A stretch of 64,000 bases of DNA from Mycobacterium sp. E1214 (GTDB lineage Bacteria; Actinomycetota; Actinomycetes; Mycobacteriales; Mycobacteriaceae): positions 111,453 through 175,452 of the forward strand of contig NZ_LZJC01000123.1 in assembly GCF_001666755.1 (NCBI RefSeq), in the 5' to 3' direction. The notes below the pieces were generated by a model that saw only the letters and a program-made list of their open reading frames with translations, was not told the origin of the DNA and did not search any database. The stretch's first letter is position 1. The number at the start of each line of letters is the position of its first letter. Of this stretch, positions 1 to 11,333 are shown in pieces. A program made the translations under genes and the position numbers.

Positions 1-2300
<2,300 letters not shown>

Positions 2301-2307
2301 TTCGAAG

Positions 2308-2439
2308 GCTGCTCGGGCGCCTGTGCGCCCTCGAGCGACGGGGCCTAATGCTGGCGCTGCTCGGGCGCCTGTGCGCCCTCGAGCGGCGGGGCCTAATGCT
2401 GGCGCTGCTCGGGCGCCTGTGCGCCCTCGAGCGCCAGGG
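2308..2439. repeat. 48-nt tandem repeat, about 2.75 copies, each with a stem-loop
   Basis: Units start at 2308, 2356 and 2404 with an exact 48-nt period and only a few base changes. Each unit carries the hairpin GGGCGC-ctgt-GCGCCC. The third unit is the coding 3' end and stop of the minus-strand gene ending at 2393; the other two repeat that end beyond its stop. The array lies between two convergent genes. Confidence 0.9.
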
Positions 2440-2740
2440 CCCGGGCCAGCCGCGCGTAGCGCAGCTCCAAATCCTTGAACCGCATGTAGGTGCTCAGCGT
2501 GGTGAAGCAGAACGCCATGATCAGCGCGTAGAGCATCAGGTCGGTGCCGCGGCGCACCCCGAACCAGTGCGCCACCACCGTGGTGTCGTCGGGGCGCAGC
2601 ACGGCGTAGATGCCGCCGAGCACGAAGACGACGTAGCCGACCTTGACCCAGGCCCGCGACCGCGCGTTGCGGCGCGACCGCAACAGGTACACCAGCAGCG
2701 CCACGATCGCGCCGATTAGCAGCACCTGGATCCAGTTCAT
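2393..2740 (-). CDS. Small membrane protein, PpgS partner (Rv3632-like)
   Basis: A 115-residue protein with DUF2304-like layout: an N-terminal membrane segment (residues about 2-20, WIQVLLIGAIVALLVYLL), a basic stretch RSRRNARSR, then two further hydrophobic segments and a charged C-terminal tail. Its ATG overlaps the stop of ppgS by four bases (ATGA), implying translational coupling. The M. tuberculosis homologue Rv3632 is reported to stimulate the soluble synthase PpgS, probably by anchoring it at the membrane; that is family knowledge, not visible here. The last codons (EGAQAPEQRQH) lie in the 48-nt repeat, so the C-terminus arose with, or was copied by, that duplication. Confidence 0.85.
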   Translation of the reverse strand: MNWIQVLLIGAIVALLVYLLRSRRNARSRAWVKVGYVVFVLGGIYAVLRPDDTTVVAHWFGVRRGTDLMLYALIMAFCFTTLSTYMRFKDLELRYARLARALALEGAQAPEQRQH

Positions 2741-3438
2741 CGTGAAGTCCTCCCTCGCAGGAACCCGTCGAAGATGATGTTGACGCCGTTGAGCAGCGGC
2801 TGACCCTTCGACCTCGAGTACTCCGTATACAACACCTCGACCGGCTCTTCCGCGACGCGCCAACCGTTCTCGTCGATCAGCATGATGAATTCGTTGGCGT
2901 GGCTCATCCCGCTCATCGTGATGTCCAGCCCGTCGGCGACCTTCTTGTTGAACACCCGCAGGCCGTTGTTGGTGTCGGTGAGGCCCAGTCGGCGACCGCG
3001 CCGGCTCAGCCGCGCGGCGGTCTGCAGCACGATGCGCTTGACCAGCGGCGGGCGGGCGCTGGGCTGCGCCCCGAACCGGGTGCCGATGACGACGTCGACG
3101 TCGCCGCGGCGCAGCCGGTCGATCATGGTGGTGACGTCCTTGACGCGGTGCTGGCCGTCGGCGTCGAACGTGGCGAACACCTGCGCGCCGGGCTGCGCGC
3201 GGGCGTACTCGACGCCGGTCTGGATCGCCGCCCCCTGCCCCAGGTTGATGGGGTGCCGGACCAGGTGCGCGCCGGCCCGCAGCGCGATGTCGCCGGTGTC
3301 GTCGGCGCTGCCGTCGTCCACGCAGACGACGTTGTCGAACACCGACCGCACCTCGGCGACGACCTCGCCGATCACGGCGGCTTCGTTGAAAGCGGGTACG
3401 ACGATCCACACGTCTGGGTAGCCCGAATCAGTGCCCAT
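2737..3438 (-). CDS. ppgS: Polyprenyl-phosphate N-acetylgalactosaminyl synthase (GT2 family)
   Basis: GT-A fold glycosyltransferase of 233 residues with DDGS at 41-44 and the metal-binding DAD at 92-94, as in dolichyl-phosphate-mannose synthases. No membrane segment is visible, so it would act at the inner face of the membrane, probably held by the small membrane protein that overlaps its 3' end. The M. tuberculosis orthologue Rv3631 makes polyprenyl-phospho-GalNAc, the donor for the galactosamine substituent of arabinogalactan. ATG 3438 is chosen because conserved sequence begins at once (YPDVWIVVPAFNEA). It follows the multi-spanning membrane gene by 32 bases on the same strand. Confidence 0.88.
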   Translation of the reverse strand: MGTDSGYPDVWIVVPAFNEAAVIGEVVAEVRSVFDNVVCVDDGSADDTGDIALRAGAHLVRHPINLGQGAAIQTGVEYARAQPGAQVFATFDADGQHRVKDVTTMIDRLRRGDVDVVIGTRFGAQPSARPPLVKRIVLQTAARLSRRGRRLGLTDTNNGLRVFNKKVADGLDITMSGMSHANEFIMLIDENGWRVAEEPVEVLYTEYSRSKGQPLLNGVNIIFDGFLRGRTSR

Positions 3439-3470
3439 TTGAGCCCACAAGATACCCGCTGACCACGGGG

Positions 3471-4742
3471 TCAACCGGCGGTTGGGCGCGCGGCGCGCGA
3501 CAGGGCCGCCAGATGGACGCCGATTCCCACGACCGGGCCGCACAGCAGTCCGATGACCGTCCGGCTCTCCAGGGGCAGCGGTAACAACAGCAGCAGCCCC
3601 GACGCCACCGTGGCCCCGACCCACCCCAGCGCGTAGGCGCGATGCAGCGCGGCCGCCACCGCGGCGGCCCCGGTCAGCGTGAGCATCGCGATCGCCACCG
3701 CCGCCGCCGTCAGCCAGGCCAGCAGCGCGCTGCTCGCCTGGTACTGCTGCCCGAAACCGACCCGCAGCAACCACGGGCCCAGCACGCCGGCCGCCAGCAC
3801 CCCGAGCCCGCCGATGCCGCCGACGATGGCCGCCGGTGCGAGCAGGGCCCGAACCCGGTGGCTGCGCTCGTCGACGAAGTGCGCGATGAGGTTGCCCTGC
3901 ATGGCCGTCAGCGGGACCAGCAGGGGCGCCCGGGTCAGTGTCACCGCCAGGATGATCACGCCGCCCTGCGGCCCCAACTCGGCGCTGGTCAGCTTCAGCA
4001 ACACCGGGAAGCCCATCACCAGGATCGCGCTGGCGCCGGCCGCCGTGATCGAGTGCGCGGCGCCGCGTAGGAAGGTCGCGGTGCTGCCGGGCGCCGGAAG
4101 CCGCGCGGTGGCGCGGGCCGCGGGCGAGGCCGCCAGCAGCAGCAACCAGGCGACCGCCCCGGCTACCGTCGCCCACAAAAAGCCCACCAGTCGCCAGCCC
4201 AGCACCACGGTGGTCGCGGCGACCGCGACCCGGATGACCGCGTCGGTGACCATCAGCGCGCCGTAGCGGGTCCACTGGTCGGTGCCGGCCAGCATGCCCA
4301 GCAGGGTCGCGTGCACGCAGAATCCGGCCAGCCCGACGCTGAGCAGGACGACCGACAGCCAGCGGTGCTCGACGAACACCCGCCCGCCCCACAACGGCGA
4401 GCTGCCGGCGATCACCACCGCGGCGGCCAGGCCCACCAGGCCGGCGACCCGCAGCGGGTGGGTCCGCGGCCGGTCGGGCACCGCCAGGGCGGCGACCTCG
4501 CTGAGGTGCCGGGTCGAGCGGATCTCCCGCGTGGTCTCCTGCAACAGGCCGTTGGCGGCGCCCGTGACCAGCCCGAACGCCCCCCAGAAGACCCCGAACA
4601 CCGAGAAGCCGGCGGGCGCCAGGTCGCGGGCGGCCAGGTAGATCACCGCGTAACCGCACAGCGCCGTGACGGCGGTGGCGGTGCCCACCCGGGCCACGCT
4701 GCCCCGCGCGACGGGCCCGCGGGAGGCGCCGACTTCGGTCAT
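3471..4742 (-). CDS. Multi-spanning membrane protein, possible polysaccharide-lipid flippase (Rv3630-like)
   Basis: A 423-residue protein made almost entirely of hydrophobic segments, about twelve predicted by eye, with short arginine-rich loops. The layout resembles the MATE/MOP polysaccharide-exporter superfamily, and M. tuberculosis Rv3630 is the positional counterpart. It is the first gene of a minus-strand group with ppgS and its partner, 32 bases before ppgS. A role in translocating the polyprenyl-phosphate sugar across the membrane is an inference from this neighbourhood. No catalytic motif is visible. Confidence 0.75.
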   Translation of the reverse strand: MTEVGASRGPVARGSVARVGTATAVTALCGYAVIYLAARDLAPAGFSVFGVFWGAFGLVTGAANGLLQETTREIRSTRHLSEVAALAVPDRPRTHPLRVAGLVGLAAAVVIAGSSPLWGGRVFVEHRWLSVVLLSVGLAGFCVHATLLGMLAGTDQWTRYGALMVTDAVIRVAVAATTVVLGWRLVGFLWATVAGAVAWLLLLAASPAARATARLPAPGSTATFLRGAAHSITAAGASAILVMGFPVLLKLTSAELGPQGGVIILAVTLTRAPLLVPLTAMQGNLIAHFVDERSHRVRALLAPAAIVGGIGGLGVLAAGVLGPWLLRVGFGQQYQASSALLAWLTAAAVAIAMLTLTGAAAVAAALHRAYALGWVGATVASGLLLLLPLPLESRTVIGLLCGPVVGIGVHLAALSRAARPTAG

Positions 4743-4867
4743 CGGGGCCGCGCTTTCGGCCGACGGCCCCGACGTATCGCCACAATTTGAAGATAGTAAG
4801 TGTGCGTGGCCGCCGACCCGCGGCGATGACCGGCTTCGCTATCGTGGGCGGCTGTCGAAAGGGCCGC

Positions 4868-5950
4868 ATGACCGTGTTGCGCACGTTCGGGATCTCGTTG
4901 CTGTGCACGGCGATCGCGCTGGCGGCCGGCTACGCCTACGGCGGCGTGAAGGACCTGTTCCTGTTGCTGGTCCTGGCCACCCTCGAGGTGTCGTTGTCGT
5001 TCGACAATGCGATCGTCAACGCCGGGGTGCTCAAGCGGATGAGCCCGTTCTGGCGCCGGATGTTCCTCACCGTCGGCATCCTCATCGCGGTGTTCGGGAT
5101 GCGGCTGGTGTTCCCGCTGCTGATCGTCTGGGCGTCCGCGGGCATCGCGCCGCTGCGCGCCATGGAGTTGGCGCTGCACCCGCCGGCGAACGGCGCGCTG
5201 ACCTTCCCCGACGGCTCACCCAGCTACGAGAAGCTGGTGGTGGCCGCTCACCCGCAGATCGCCGCGTTCGGCGGGATCTTCCTGTTGATGCTGTTCCTCG
5301 AGTTCGTCTTCTACGACCGGGACATCAAATGGCTCAAGTGGATCGAGGTGCCGTTCGCCCGTGTCGGCCGGCTGGGTCAGGTGTCGGTGGTGGTCGCCGG
5401 CGTCGCGCTGGTCGGGGCCGGCACGCAACTCACGCATTCCGCGGACGAGCGCGCCACGGTGCTCACCGCCGGCCTGCTGGGGTTGGTGACCTACCTGACG
5501 GTCAACGGCCTGAGCCGGGTGTTCCGCTCGTCGGACCTCGAGACCGCAACGTCGGGCACCGCGGTCGGCAGGGCCGGCCTGATGCTGTTCGTCTACCTCG
5601 AGGTACTCGACGCGGCGTTCTCGTTCGACGGCGTCACCGGGGCGTTCGCGATCACGTCGGACCCCATCGTCATCGCCCTGGGCCTCGGCGTGGTCGGCTC
5701 GCTGTTCGTGCGGTCCATCACCATCTACCTCGTCCGGCAGGAGGCCCTGGACCGGTACGTGTACCTCGAGCACGGCGCGCACTGGGCGATCGGGGCGCTG
5801 GCCGTGATCATGCTGTTCTCCATCGACCCGCGCTACGAGGTGCCCGAGCCGATCACCGCCTCGGTCGGCGTCGTCTTCATCAGCGCGGCGTTGGCCTGGA
5901 GCGTGCTGCGCAACCGGCGCGCCGAACGGGTCAGTGCCCCTCGGCCTTGA
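4868..5950 (+). CDS. DUF475 / TerC-like integral membrane protein (Rv3629c-like)
   Basis: A 360-residue protein with about nine hydrophobic helices and the family hallmarks [11 protein letters not shown] and a second, internally related [12 protein letters not shown]. The two conserved acidic residues lie within the membrane and resemble those of TerC/YkoY metal-ion carriers. The start at ATG 4868 gives [11 protein letters not shown], which matches family N-termini and has GAAAGGG upstream; an ATG at 4787 would add 27 unlikely residues. The 3' end overlaps the convergent ppa by 20 bases. Metal export or homeostasis is plausible but not shown. Confidence 0.85.
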   Translation: MTVLRTFGISLLCTAIALAAGYAYGGVKDLFLLLVLATLEVSLSFDNAIVNAGVLKRMSPFWRRMFLTVGILIAVFGMRLVFPLLIVWASAGIAPLRAMELALHPPANGALTFPDGSPSYEKLVVAAHPQIAAFGGIFLLMLFLEFVFYDRDIKWLKWIEVPFARVGRLGQVSVVVAGVALVGAGTQLTHSADERATVLTAGLLGLVTYLTVNGLSRVFRSSDLETATSGTAVGRAGLMLFVYLEVLDAAFSFDGVTGAFAITSDPIVIALGLGVVGSLFVRSITIYLVRQEALDRYVYLEHGAHWAIGALAVIMLFSIDPRYEVPEPITASVGVVFISAALAWSVLRNRRAERVSAPRP

Positions 5951-6419
5951 ATCGCTCCACCGACCGCTGCACCTCGGCCTCGGCGTCTTCGCGGCCCACC
6001 CAGTCGGCGGCCTTGACGAACTTGCCCGGCTCGAGGTCCTTGTAGTGCACGAAGAAGTGCTTGATCGCGTCCAACTCCGACTCGGCGACGTCGCCGATGT
6101 CTTGGATGTGGTCCCACCGGTGGTCGCCGGCGGGCACGCACAACACCTTGTCGTCGCCGCCGGCCTCGTCGGTCATCCGGAACATCCCGACCGGCCGGGC
6201 CTCCACGATGACGCCGGGGAACACCGACTGCGGCAGCAGCACCAGCGCGTCCAGCGGGTCGCCGTCCTCGCCGAGGGTGTCTTCGATGAAGCCGTAGTCG
6301 GTCGGGTAGGCCATCGAGGTGTAGAGGTAGCGATCCAGACGCACCCGGCCGGTCTCGTGATCGACCTCGTACTTGTTGCGCTGGCCCTTCGGGATCTCGA
6401 TGGTCACGTCGAATTCCAC
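5931..6419 (-). CDS. ppa: Inorganic pyrophosphatase
   Basis: Family I soluble pyrophosphatase, 162 residues, which hydrolyses PPi and drives biosynthetic reactions in the cytoplasm. The signature [11 protein letters not shown] with D52, D54 and D57 binds the metals, and [11 protein letters not shown] lies just before it. The GTG at 6419 is preferred over the upstream in-frame start at 6449: it begins [12 protein letters not shown] like M. tuberculosis Ppa, gives the identical length, and has AAAGGAG upstream. It is convergent with the DUF475 gene and divergent from dacB. Confidence 0.96.
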   Translation of the reverse strand: MEFDVTIEIPKGQRNKYEVDHETGRVRLDRYLYTSMAYPTDYGFIEDTLGEDGDPLDALVLLPQSVFPGVIVEARPVGMFRMTDEAGGDDKVLCVPAGDHRWDHIQDIGDVAESELDAIKHFFVHYKDLEPGKFVKAADWVGREDAEAEVQRSVERFKAEGH

Positions 6420-6526
6420 CGCGTCGGCTCCTTTGCTGGATAGGCTCACCAGTTCTGTTCTGCTACACCCTAGTCGAGCCCGGTGCGGCCGATTCGGCAG
6501 AATGGGATCAGACAGTCAGGAGAGCG

Positions 6527-7912
6527 ATGGGTCCCACTCGCTGGCAAAAATCCACCCATGTGTTCGTCGGGTTGGCCGTGCTGGCGTTCGTCGCCGCCGT
6601 CGTGGCGGCGGCGACGTTCTTCACCTCGGCTGGGCATGGGGGCAGCGCCGCGCACGCGCCCATCCCGCCGCCGCGCGCGCAGCCGGTGAAGCCGGGCGTG
6701 GTTCCCGTCTCCGACACCGCCGAGACGCCCAGCGCCGCCGGGGTGGCCACCGCCCTGTCCGCCGTGGCCGCCGACCCGAACCTGGGCCGGCTGGGCGGGC
6801 GGATCACCGACGCCATCACCGGCAAGGAGCTCTGGCAGGTCGCGGACGACATGCCGCTGGTGCCGGCGTCGACGAACAAGGTCCTGACGGCCGCCGCGGC
6901 CCTGCTGACGCTGGACCGCCAGACCCGCATCAGCACCCGCGTGGTCGCCGGCTCCTCGAACGCGCAGGGGCCGGTCGTGCTGGTCGGCGCGGGGGACCCG
7001 ACGCTGTCGGCGGCGCCGCCGGGCGTGGACACCTGGTACCGCGGGGCCGGGCGCATCAGCGACCTGGTCGAACAGATCCGCCGCAGCGGCGTGACGCCCA
7101 CCGCGGTGCAGGTCGACACGTCGGCGTTCAGCGGGCCGACCATGGCGCAGGGCTGGGACGCCGCCGACGTCGACAACGGCGACATCGCCCCCATCGAGTC
7201 GGCGATGATCGACGCCGGGCGCATCCAGCCGACCACCGTCAACTCGCGGCGGTCGCGGACGCCGGCGCTCGACGCCGGCCGCGAGCTCGCCAAGGCCCTC
7301 GGGCTGGACCCCGCCGCGGTCACCGTCGCGACCGCGCCGTCGGGCGCCCGCCAGCTGGCCGTCGTGCAGTCGGCGCCCCTGGTCACCCGGCTGTCCCAGA
7401 TGATGGACCATTCCGACAATGTGATGGCCGAATGCATCGCCCGCGAGGTGGCGGCGGCGATCAATCGGCCGCGCAGCTTCGCCGGGGCCGCCGACGCGGT
7501 GACCAACCGGCTGAGCACCGCCCACGTCGACACCACCGGGGCGGCCCTGCTGGACTCCAGCGGGCTCTCGGTCGACGACCGGTTGACCGCCAAGACGCTC
7601 GACGGCGTCCTGCAGGCCGCCGCCGGGCCGGACCAGCCGTCGCTGCGGGCGCTGTTGGACCTGCTCCCGATCGCCGCCGGCAGCGGGACGCTGGCCGACC
7701 GGTTCACCGACGCGTCCACCACCCAGGGTCCGGCGGGCTGGCTGCGCGCGAAGACCGGCTCCCTCACCGCCATCAACGCGCTGGCCGGTGTCCTGACCGA
7801 CCGCAGCGGGCGGGTGCTGACCTTCGCCTTCATCTCCAACGCCGCCGGACCGACCGGCCGCAACGTCATGGATGCGCTGGCCACCAAGCTGTGGTTCTGT
7901 GGTTGCGCATGA
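6527..7912 (+). CDS. dacB: D-alanyl-D-alanine carboxypeptidase/endopeptidase, S13 (PBP4) family
   Basis: A 461-residue penicillin-binding protein that trims peptidoglycan stem peptides. An N-terminal signal-anchor (about 11-33) and an Ala/Pro-rich linker precede the catalytic domain. Active-site motifs are SxxK (S115-T-N-K118), SDN in HSDNVMAE, and KTG in LRAKTGSLTAINALAG. AGGAGA precedes the ATG. It corresponds to Rv3627c. Its stop overlaps the start of the zincin gene (ATGA), beginning a coupled dacB-zincin-tilS series. Confidence 0.93.
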   Translation: MGPTRWQKSTHVFVGLAVLAFVAAVVAAATFFTSAGHGGSAAHAPIPPPRAQPVKPGVVPVSDTAETPSAAGVATALSAVAADPNLGRLGGRITDAITGKELWQVADDMPLVPASTNKVLTAAAALLTLDRQTRISTRVVAGSSNAQGPVVLVGAGDPTLSAAPPGVDTWYRGAGRISDLVEQIRRSGVTPTAVQVDTSAFSGPTMAQGWDAADVDNGDIAPIESAMIDAGRIQPTTVNSRRSRTPALDAGRELAKALGLDPAAVTVATAPSGARQLAVVQSAPLVTRLSQMMDHSDNVMAECIAREVAAAINRPRSFAGAADAVTNRLSTAHVDTTGAALLDSSGLSVDDRLTAKTLDGVLQAAAGPDQPSLRALLDLLPIAAGSGTLADRFTDASTTQGPAGWLRAKTGSLTAINALAGVLTDRSGRVLTFAFISNAAGPTGRNVMDALATKLWFCGCA

Positions 7913-8955
7913 CCCCAACGTCGGAGCTGACCCTCGGCGCGGCGGTCGACTGGGGGTTCGCCGCCACCGTCGGCCGGCGGCTGGCCCGGCCCGGACCGCC
8001 GTCCAGCGACTACACCCGGCGCCAGGTGATCGATGAGCTCAGCGGGGCTGCCGCCAAGGCCGAGCCGCTGGTGCGCGACGTCACCGGCCTGGTCACCAGC
8101 GGGGCGGTGCCGGCCGCCCGCGTCGTCGACCGGCCCGCCTGGATAGCGGCGGCGGCCGAATCGATGCGGCTGATGATGAACGGCGCGGAGAAACCGCGCG
8201 GCTTCCTCACCGGCCGCGTGACCGGCGCGCAGACGGGTGCTGTGCTGGCCTACGTGTCGTCGGGCATCCTCGGGCAGTACGACCCGTTCGCGGCCGCCAA
8301 GCAGGGCTGCCTGCTGCTGGTGTATCCCAACGTCATCGCCGTCGAGCGGCAGCTGCGCATCGAACCCGCCGACTTCCGGTTGTGGGTCTGCCTGCACGAG
8401 GTCACCCACCGCGTCCAGTTCACCGCCAACCCGTGGCTGCCGGACTACATGTCCGAGGCGCTGGGCGTGTTGACCCGGGACGCCGGCGACGACCTCGGTC
8501 AGGTGGCCGGCCGGCTCGCGGAATACGTCCGCACCCGGGGCCACGAAACGCCCGACGGCGGGTCGTCGGGGATCCTCGGGCTGGTGCGGGCCGTGCAGTC
8601 CGAGCCGCAGCGCCGCGCGCTCGACCAGCTGCTGGTGCTGGGCACCCTGCTGGAGGGGCACGCCGACCACGTGATGGACGCCGTGGGCCCGATGGCCGTG
8701 CCGTCGGTGGCCACCATCCGGCGCCGGTTCGACGAGCGGCGGCACCGCAAGCAACCCCCGCTGCAGCGGCTGCTGCGGGCGCTGCTCGGGCTCGACGCCA
8801 AGCTGAACCAGTACACCCGGGGCAAGGCGTTCGTCGACCACGTGGTGGGCCGGGTCGGCATGGACCGGTTCAACGCCGTGTGGAGCGGTCCGCAAACCTT
8901 GCCGCTGCCCGCGGAGATCGAAGAGCCTCAGCGGTGGATCGACAGGGTGCTGTAG
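7909..8955 (+). CDS. Zincin-like metallopeptidase of the DUF2342/F420-associated family
   Basis: A 348-residue protein with the zinc-binding HExxH at residues 163-167 (LHEVTHRVQF) and the downstream conserved SEALGVLTRD. It belongs to the actinobacterial family often called coenzyme F420 biosynthesis-associated protein, though no F420 function is proven; M. tuberculosis Rv3626c is the counterpart. No signal peptide is evident. It is translationally coupled to dacB upstream and overlaps tilS by 22 bases downstream. Substrate unknown. Confidence 0.85.
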   Translation: MTPTSELTLGAAVDWGFAATVGRRLARPGPPSSDYTRRQVIDELSGAAAKAEPLVRDVTGLVTSGAVPAARVVDRPAWIAAAAESMRLMMNGAEKPRGFLTGRVTGAQTGAVLAYVSSGILGQYDPFAAAKQGCLLLVYPNVIAVERQLRIEPADFRLWVCLHEVTHRVQFTANPWLPDYMSEALGVLTRDAGDDLGQVAGRLAEYVRTRGHETPDGGSSGILGLVRAVQSEPQRRALDQLLVLGTLLEGHADHVMDAVGPMAVPSVATIRRRFDERRHRKQPPLQRLLRALLGLDAKLNQYTRGKAFVDHVVGRVGMDRFNAVWSGPQTLPLPAEIEEPQRWIDRVL

Positions 8956-9920
8956 GCCGGCTCCGCTCGGCCGTCGAGGCCTTCACCGCGACGCATCTCG
9001 GCGGCATCGAGGGTGGGGGGGAAGGCTGGGGGGTGGCCCTGTCCGGCGGCCCCGATTCCCTGGCGCTGACGGCGGTGGCGGCCCCGCTGCGGCCCACCAC
9101 CGCGCTCGTCGTGGACCACGGGCTGCAGGCCGATTCGGCCGCCGTCGCCGAGACCGCCCGCGCCCAGGCCGTCGCCCTGGGATGCGTTGCCGCTGAGGTG
9201 ATTCGGGTGCGCGTCGGCTCCGAGGGTGGCCCCGAGGCGGCCGCGCGGGCCGCGCGTTACGCCGCGCTGGGCGCCTACCAGGGCGGGCCGGTGCTGCTGG
9301 GCCACACCCTCGACGACCAGGCGGAGACGGTGTTGCTCGGCCTGGGCCGCGGGTCCGGCGTGCGCTCGATCGCCGGGATGCGGCCCTACGACCCGCCGTG
9401 GTGCCGCCCGTTGCTGGGGGTGCGGCGCGCCGTGACGCACGAGGCGTGCCGGGAGCTCGGCCTGGCCGCGTGGCAGGACCCGCACAACGCCGACCCGCGC
9501 TTCACCCGGGCGCGCCTGCGCCACGAGGCGCTGCCGCTGCTGGAGGACGTGCTGGGCGGCGGGGTCGCCGAGGCGCTGGCCCGCACCGCGACGGCGCTGC
9601 GCGAGGACACGGAGCTGATCGACGCGCTGGCCGCCGAGGCGCTGCCCGGCGCGAAGGCGGCCGCGGGGCTGGCGGTGCCGGCGTTGGCGGCGCTGCCCGG
9701 ACCGGTGCGGCGGCGGGTGATTCGCGCCTGGCTGCTCGTGGGTGGGGCGACCGGCCTGACCGACAAGCAGATCCGCGCCGTCGACGCCCTCGTCACCGCT
9801 TGGCGCGGGCAGGGCGGGGTCGCGGTGGGCTCCTCGTTGCGCGACGAGCGGTTGGTCGCGGGGCGACGCGACGGCCTGTTGACGATGTGGCGCGAGCCGG
9901 TGCGCAACCCGATCCGCTAG
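8934..9920 (+). CDS. tilS: tRNA(Ile)-lysidine synthase TilS
   Basis: N-type ATP pyrophosphatase, 328 residues, that converts the wobble cytidine of tRNA-Ile(CAU) to lysidine. The PP-loop SGGPDS is at 37-42, followed by VVDHGLQ and HTLDDQAETVLLGLGRGSG typical of TilS, and a C-terminal TilS domain follows. GTG 8934 is chosen because the product then begins MDRQGAVGRLR, close to the M. tuberculosis MesJ start. It lies inside the preceding gene, giving a 22-base overlap. It stands immediately before hpt, a conserved actinobacterial pairing. Confidence 0.95.
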   Translation: MDRQGAVGRLRSAVEAFTATHLGGIEGGGEGWGVALSGGPDSLALTAVAAPLRPTTALVVDHGLQADSAAVAETARAQAVALGCVAAEVIRVRVGSEGGPEAAARAARYAALGAYQGGPVLLGHTLDDQAETVLLGLGRGSGVRSIAGMRPYDPPWCRPLLGVRRAVTHEACRELGLAAWQDPHNADPRFTRARLRHEALPLLEDVLGGGVAEALARTATALREDTELIDALAAEALPGAKAAAGLAVPALAALPGPVRRRVIRAWLLVGGATGLTDKQIRAVDALVTAWRGQGGVAVGSSLRDERLVAGRRDGLLTMWREPVRNPIR

Positions 9921-9977
9921 GCGCAATCCCGGGGCTGCCGTTGGTTATTGGCGCGTCGGCGTGGCACGCTGTGGGGC

Positions 9978-10583
9978 GTGGCCCAGATCTCCCCGGCGAT
10001 CACCCCCGCCGAACCCGTGGAGCTGTACCCCGGGGACATCAAATCCGTCCTGCTCACCACCGAGCAGATCCAGGCCCGAATCCACGAGCTGGGCAAGGAG
10101 ATCGGCGACACCTATCGCAACGCCGCGGCCGAGACCGGTCAGGATCTGCTGCTGATCACGGTCCTCAAGGGCGCTGTGATCTTCGTCACCGATCTGGCCC
10201 GTGCGATTCCGGTGCCGACCCAGTTCGAGTTCATGGCGGTCAGCTCCTACGGGAGCTCGACGTCGTCGTCGGGCGTCGTGCGCATCCTCAAAGACTTGGA
10301 CCGCGACATCGAGGGCCGCGACGTGTTGATCGTTGAGGACGTCGTCGACTCGGGCCTGACGCTGTCGTGGTTGCTGCGCAACCTGTCCAGCCGGCACCCG
10401 CGGTCGCTGCGGGTGTGCACACTGCTGCGCAAGCCCGACGCCAAGGGCGCCAACGTCGAGATCTCCTACGTCGGCTTCGACATCCCCAACGACTTCGTGG
10501 TGGGCTACGGCCTGGACTGGGACGAGCGCTACCGCGACCTGTCCTACATCGGCACGCTGGACCCCCGGGTGTACCAGCAGTAG
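9978..10583 (+). CDS. hpt: Hypoxanthine-guanine phosphoribosyltransferase
   Basis: Purine salvage enzyme of 201 residues that transfers phosphoribose from PRPP to hypoxanthine or guanine. The PRPP-binding loop is [14 protein letters not shown] with EDVVDSG at 120-126, and the flexible loop containing [11 protein letters not shown] is intact. GTG 9978 ([12 protein letters not shown]) is preferred to an upstream ATG at 9948. CACGCT seven bases before the GTG is a weak match to a leaderless -10. It is convergent with lpqG, with two bases between them. Confidence 0.95.
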   Translation: MAQISPAITPAEPVELYPGDIKSVLLTTEQIQARIHELGKEIGDTYRNAAAETGQDLLLITVLKGAVIFVTDLARAIPVPTQFEFMAVSSYGSSTSSSGVVRILKDLDRDIEGRDVLIVEDVVDSGLTLSWLLRNLSSRHPRSLRVCTLLRKPDAKGANVEISYVGFDIPNDFVVGYGLDWDERYRDLSYIGTLDPRVYQQ

Positions 10584-10585
10584 CC

Positions 10586-11320
10586 CTAATCCAGCTCCCA
10601 GGCCGCCGTCACCGAGAAGCTGACGGTCTGCTGGCCGGGTTCGAGGGGCACCGCGGTGGGCATCGCCTTCGGCGCCGCCGTGGTCGGTGCGTTGCCCGTT
10701 GCCTCCGAGATCGTCAGCACCCGCCCCAGCCGCAGCCCGGACAGCTGGGCGTACTGTTCGGCGCGGCTCTTGGCGTCGTTGAAAGCCCGCGCGCGGGCGT
10801 CCTTCACCAGCTGCGAGTCGTCGGCGATCGAGTAGCTGACCGACCGGATCCGGGTGGCGTCGCCCCCGGTGCCGACGATGAGGGCCAGCGACCGTGAGGC
10901 GGCGTCGGGCGGATGGATCTTGACGGCGATGGTGTTGGTGGCCCGGTAACCGGTGATGGCGGCGGTGCCGTTGGGTTCGGGGTTGCTGTATTGCGGCTGC
11001 AGGGTGACGTCGGTGGTGCTGATGTCTTTGTGGTCGATGCCGGCGCCGGTCAACGCGTTGATCACCGCCTGCTGGCGGTCGTTGGTCTGGTTCATGGCGG
11101 CGGTGACGTCGGGCGCCGTGAACTCGATGCCGACGTCGGCGGTCAGGGTGTCCGGCGCGCCCTGAACTTGGCCTTGGCCGACGACGGTGACCTGCCGCGG
11201 GTTGGCGCCCGGGCTGGGCGCCGGGTGCGCGTCGCAACCCGACACCGCGACCGCCAGCCCGACGGCGACCGCGGCGAGCGACGTGCGAGACGGACGTGGG
11301 GCGTGCGGTGCGGCCGGCAT
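10586..11320 (-). CDS. lpqG: Lipoprotein LpqG, SIMPL-domain (DUF541)
   Basis: A 244-residue secreted lipoprotein: a basic N-terminus, a hydrophobic core and the lipobox AVSGC with the lipidated cysteine near residue 29. A SIMPL/DUF541 domain follows, recognisable from VTVVGQGQVQGAPDTLTADVGIE and DARARAFNDAKSRAEQYAQLSGLRLG. It corresponds to Rv3623. ATG 11320 is chosen because TAGGGT lies seven bases upstream; a GTG at 11329 would add three residues. Function in the envelope is unknown. Confidence 0.9.
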   Translation of the reverse strand: MPAAPHAPRPSRTSLAAVAVGLAVAVSGCDAHPAPSPGANPRQVTVVGQGQVQGAPDTLTADVGIEFTAPDVTAAMNQTNDRQQAVINALTGAGIDHKDISTTDVTLQPQYSNPEPNGTAAITGYRATNTIAVKIHPPDAASRSLALIVGTGGDATRIRSVSYSIADDSQLVKDARARAFNDAKSRAEQYAQLSGLRLGRVLTISEATGNAPTTAAPKAMPTAVPLEPGQQTVSFSVTAAWELD

Positions 11321-11327
11321 GCCTGGC

Positions 11328-11333
11328 ACCCTA
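11328..11333 (-). promoter_or_regulatory. -10 hexamer of lpqG, leaderless arrangement
   Basis: Read on the minus strand this is TAGGGT, then seven bases, then ATG 11320. It fits TANNNT with a transcript starting at or next to the start codon. Confidence 0.45.

Noticed and set aside
2348..2719. 123-codon plus-strand frame opposite the small membrane protein
   Set aside because: It starts within the 48-nt repeat and is antisense to a conserved gene.
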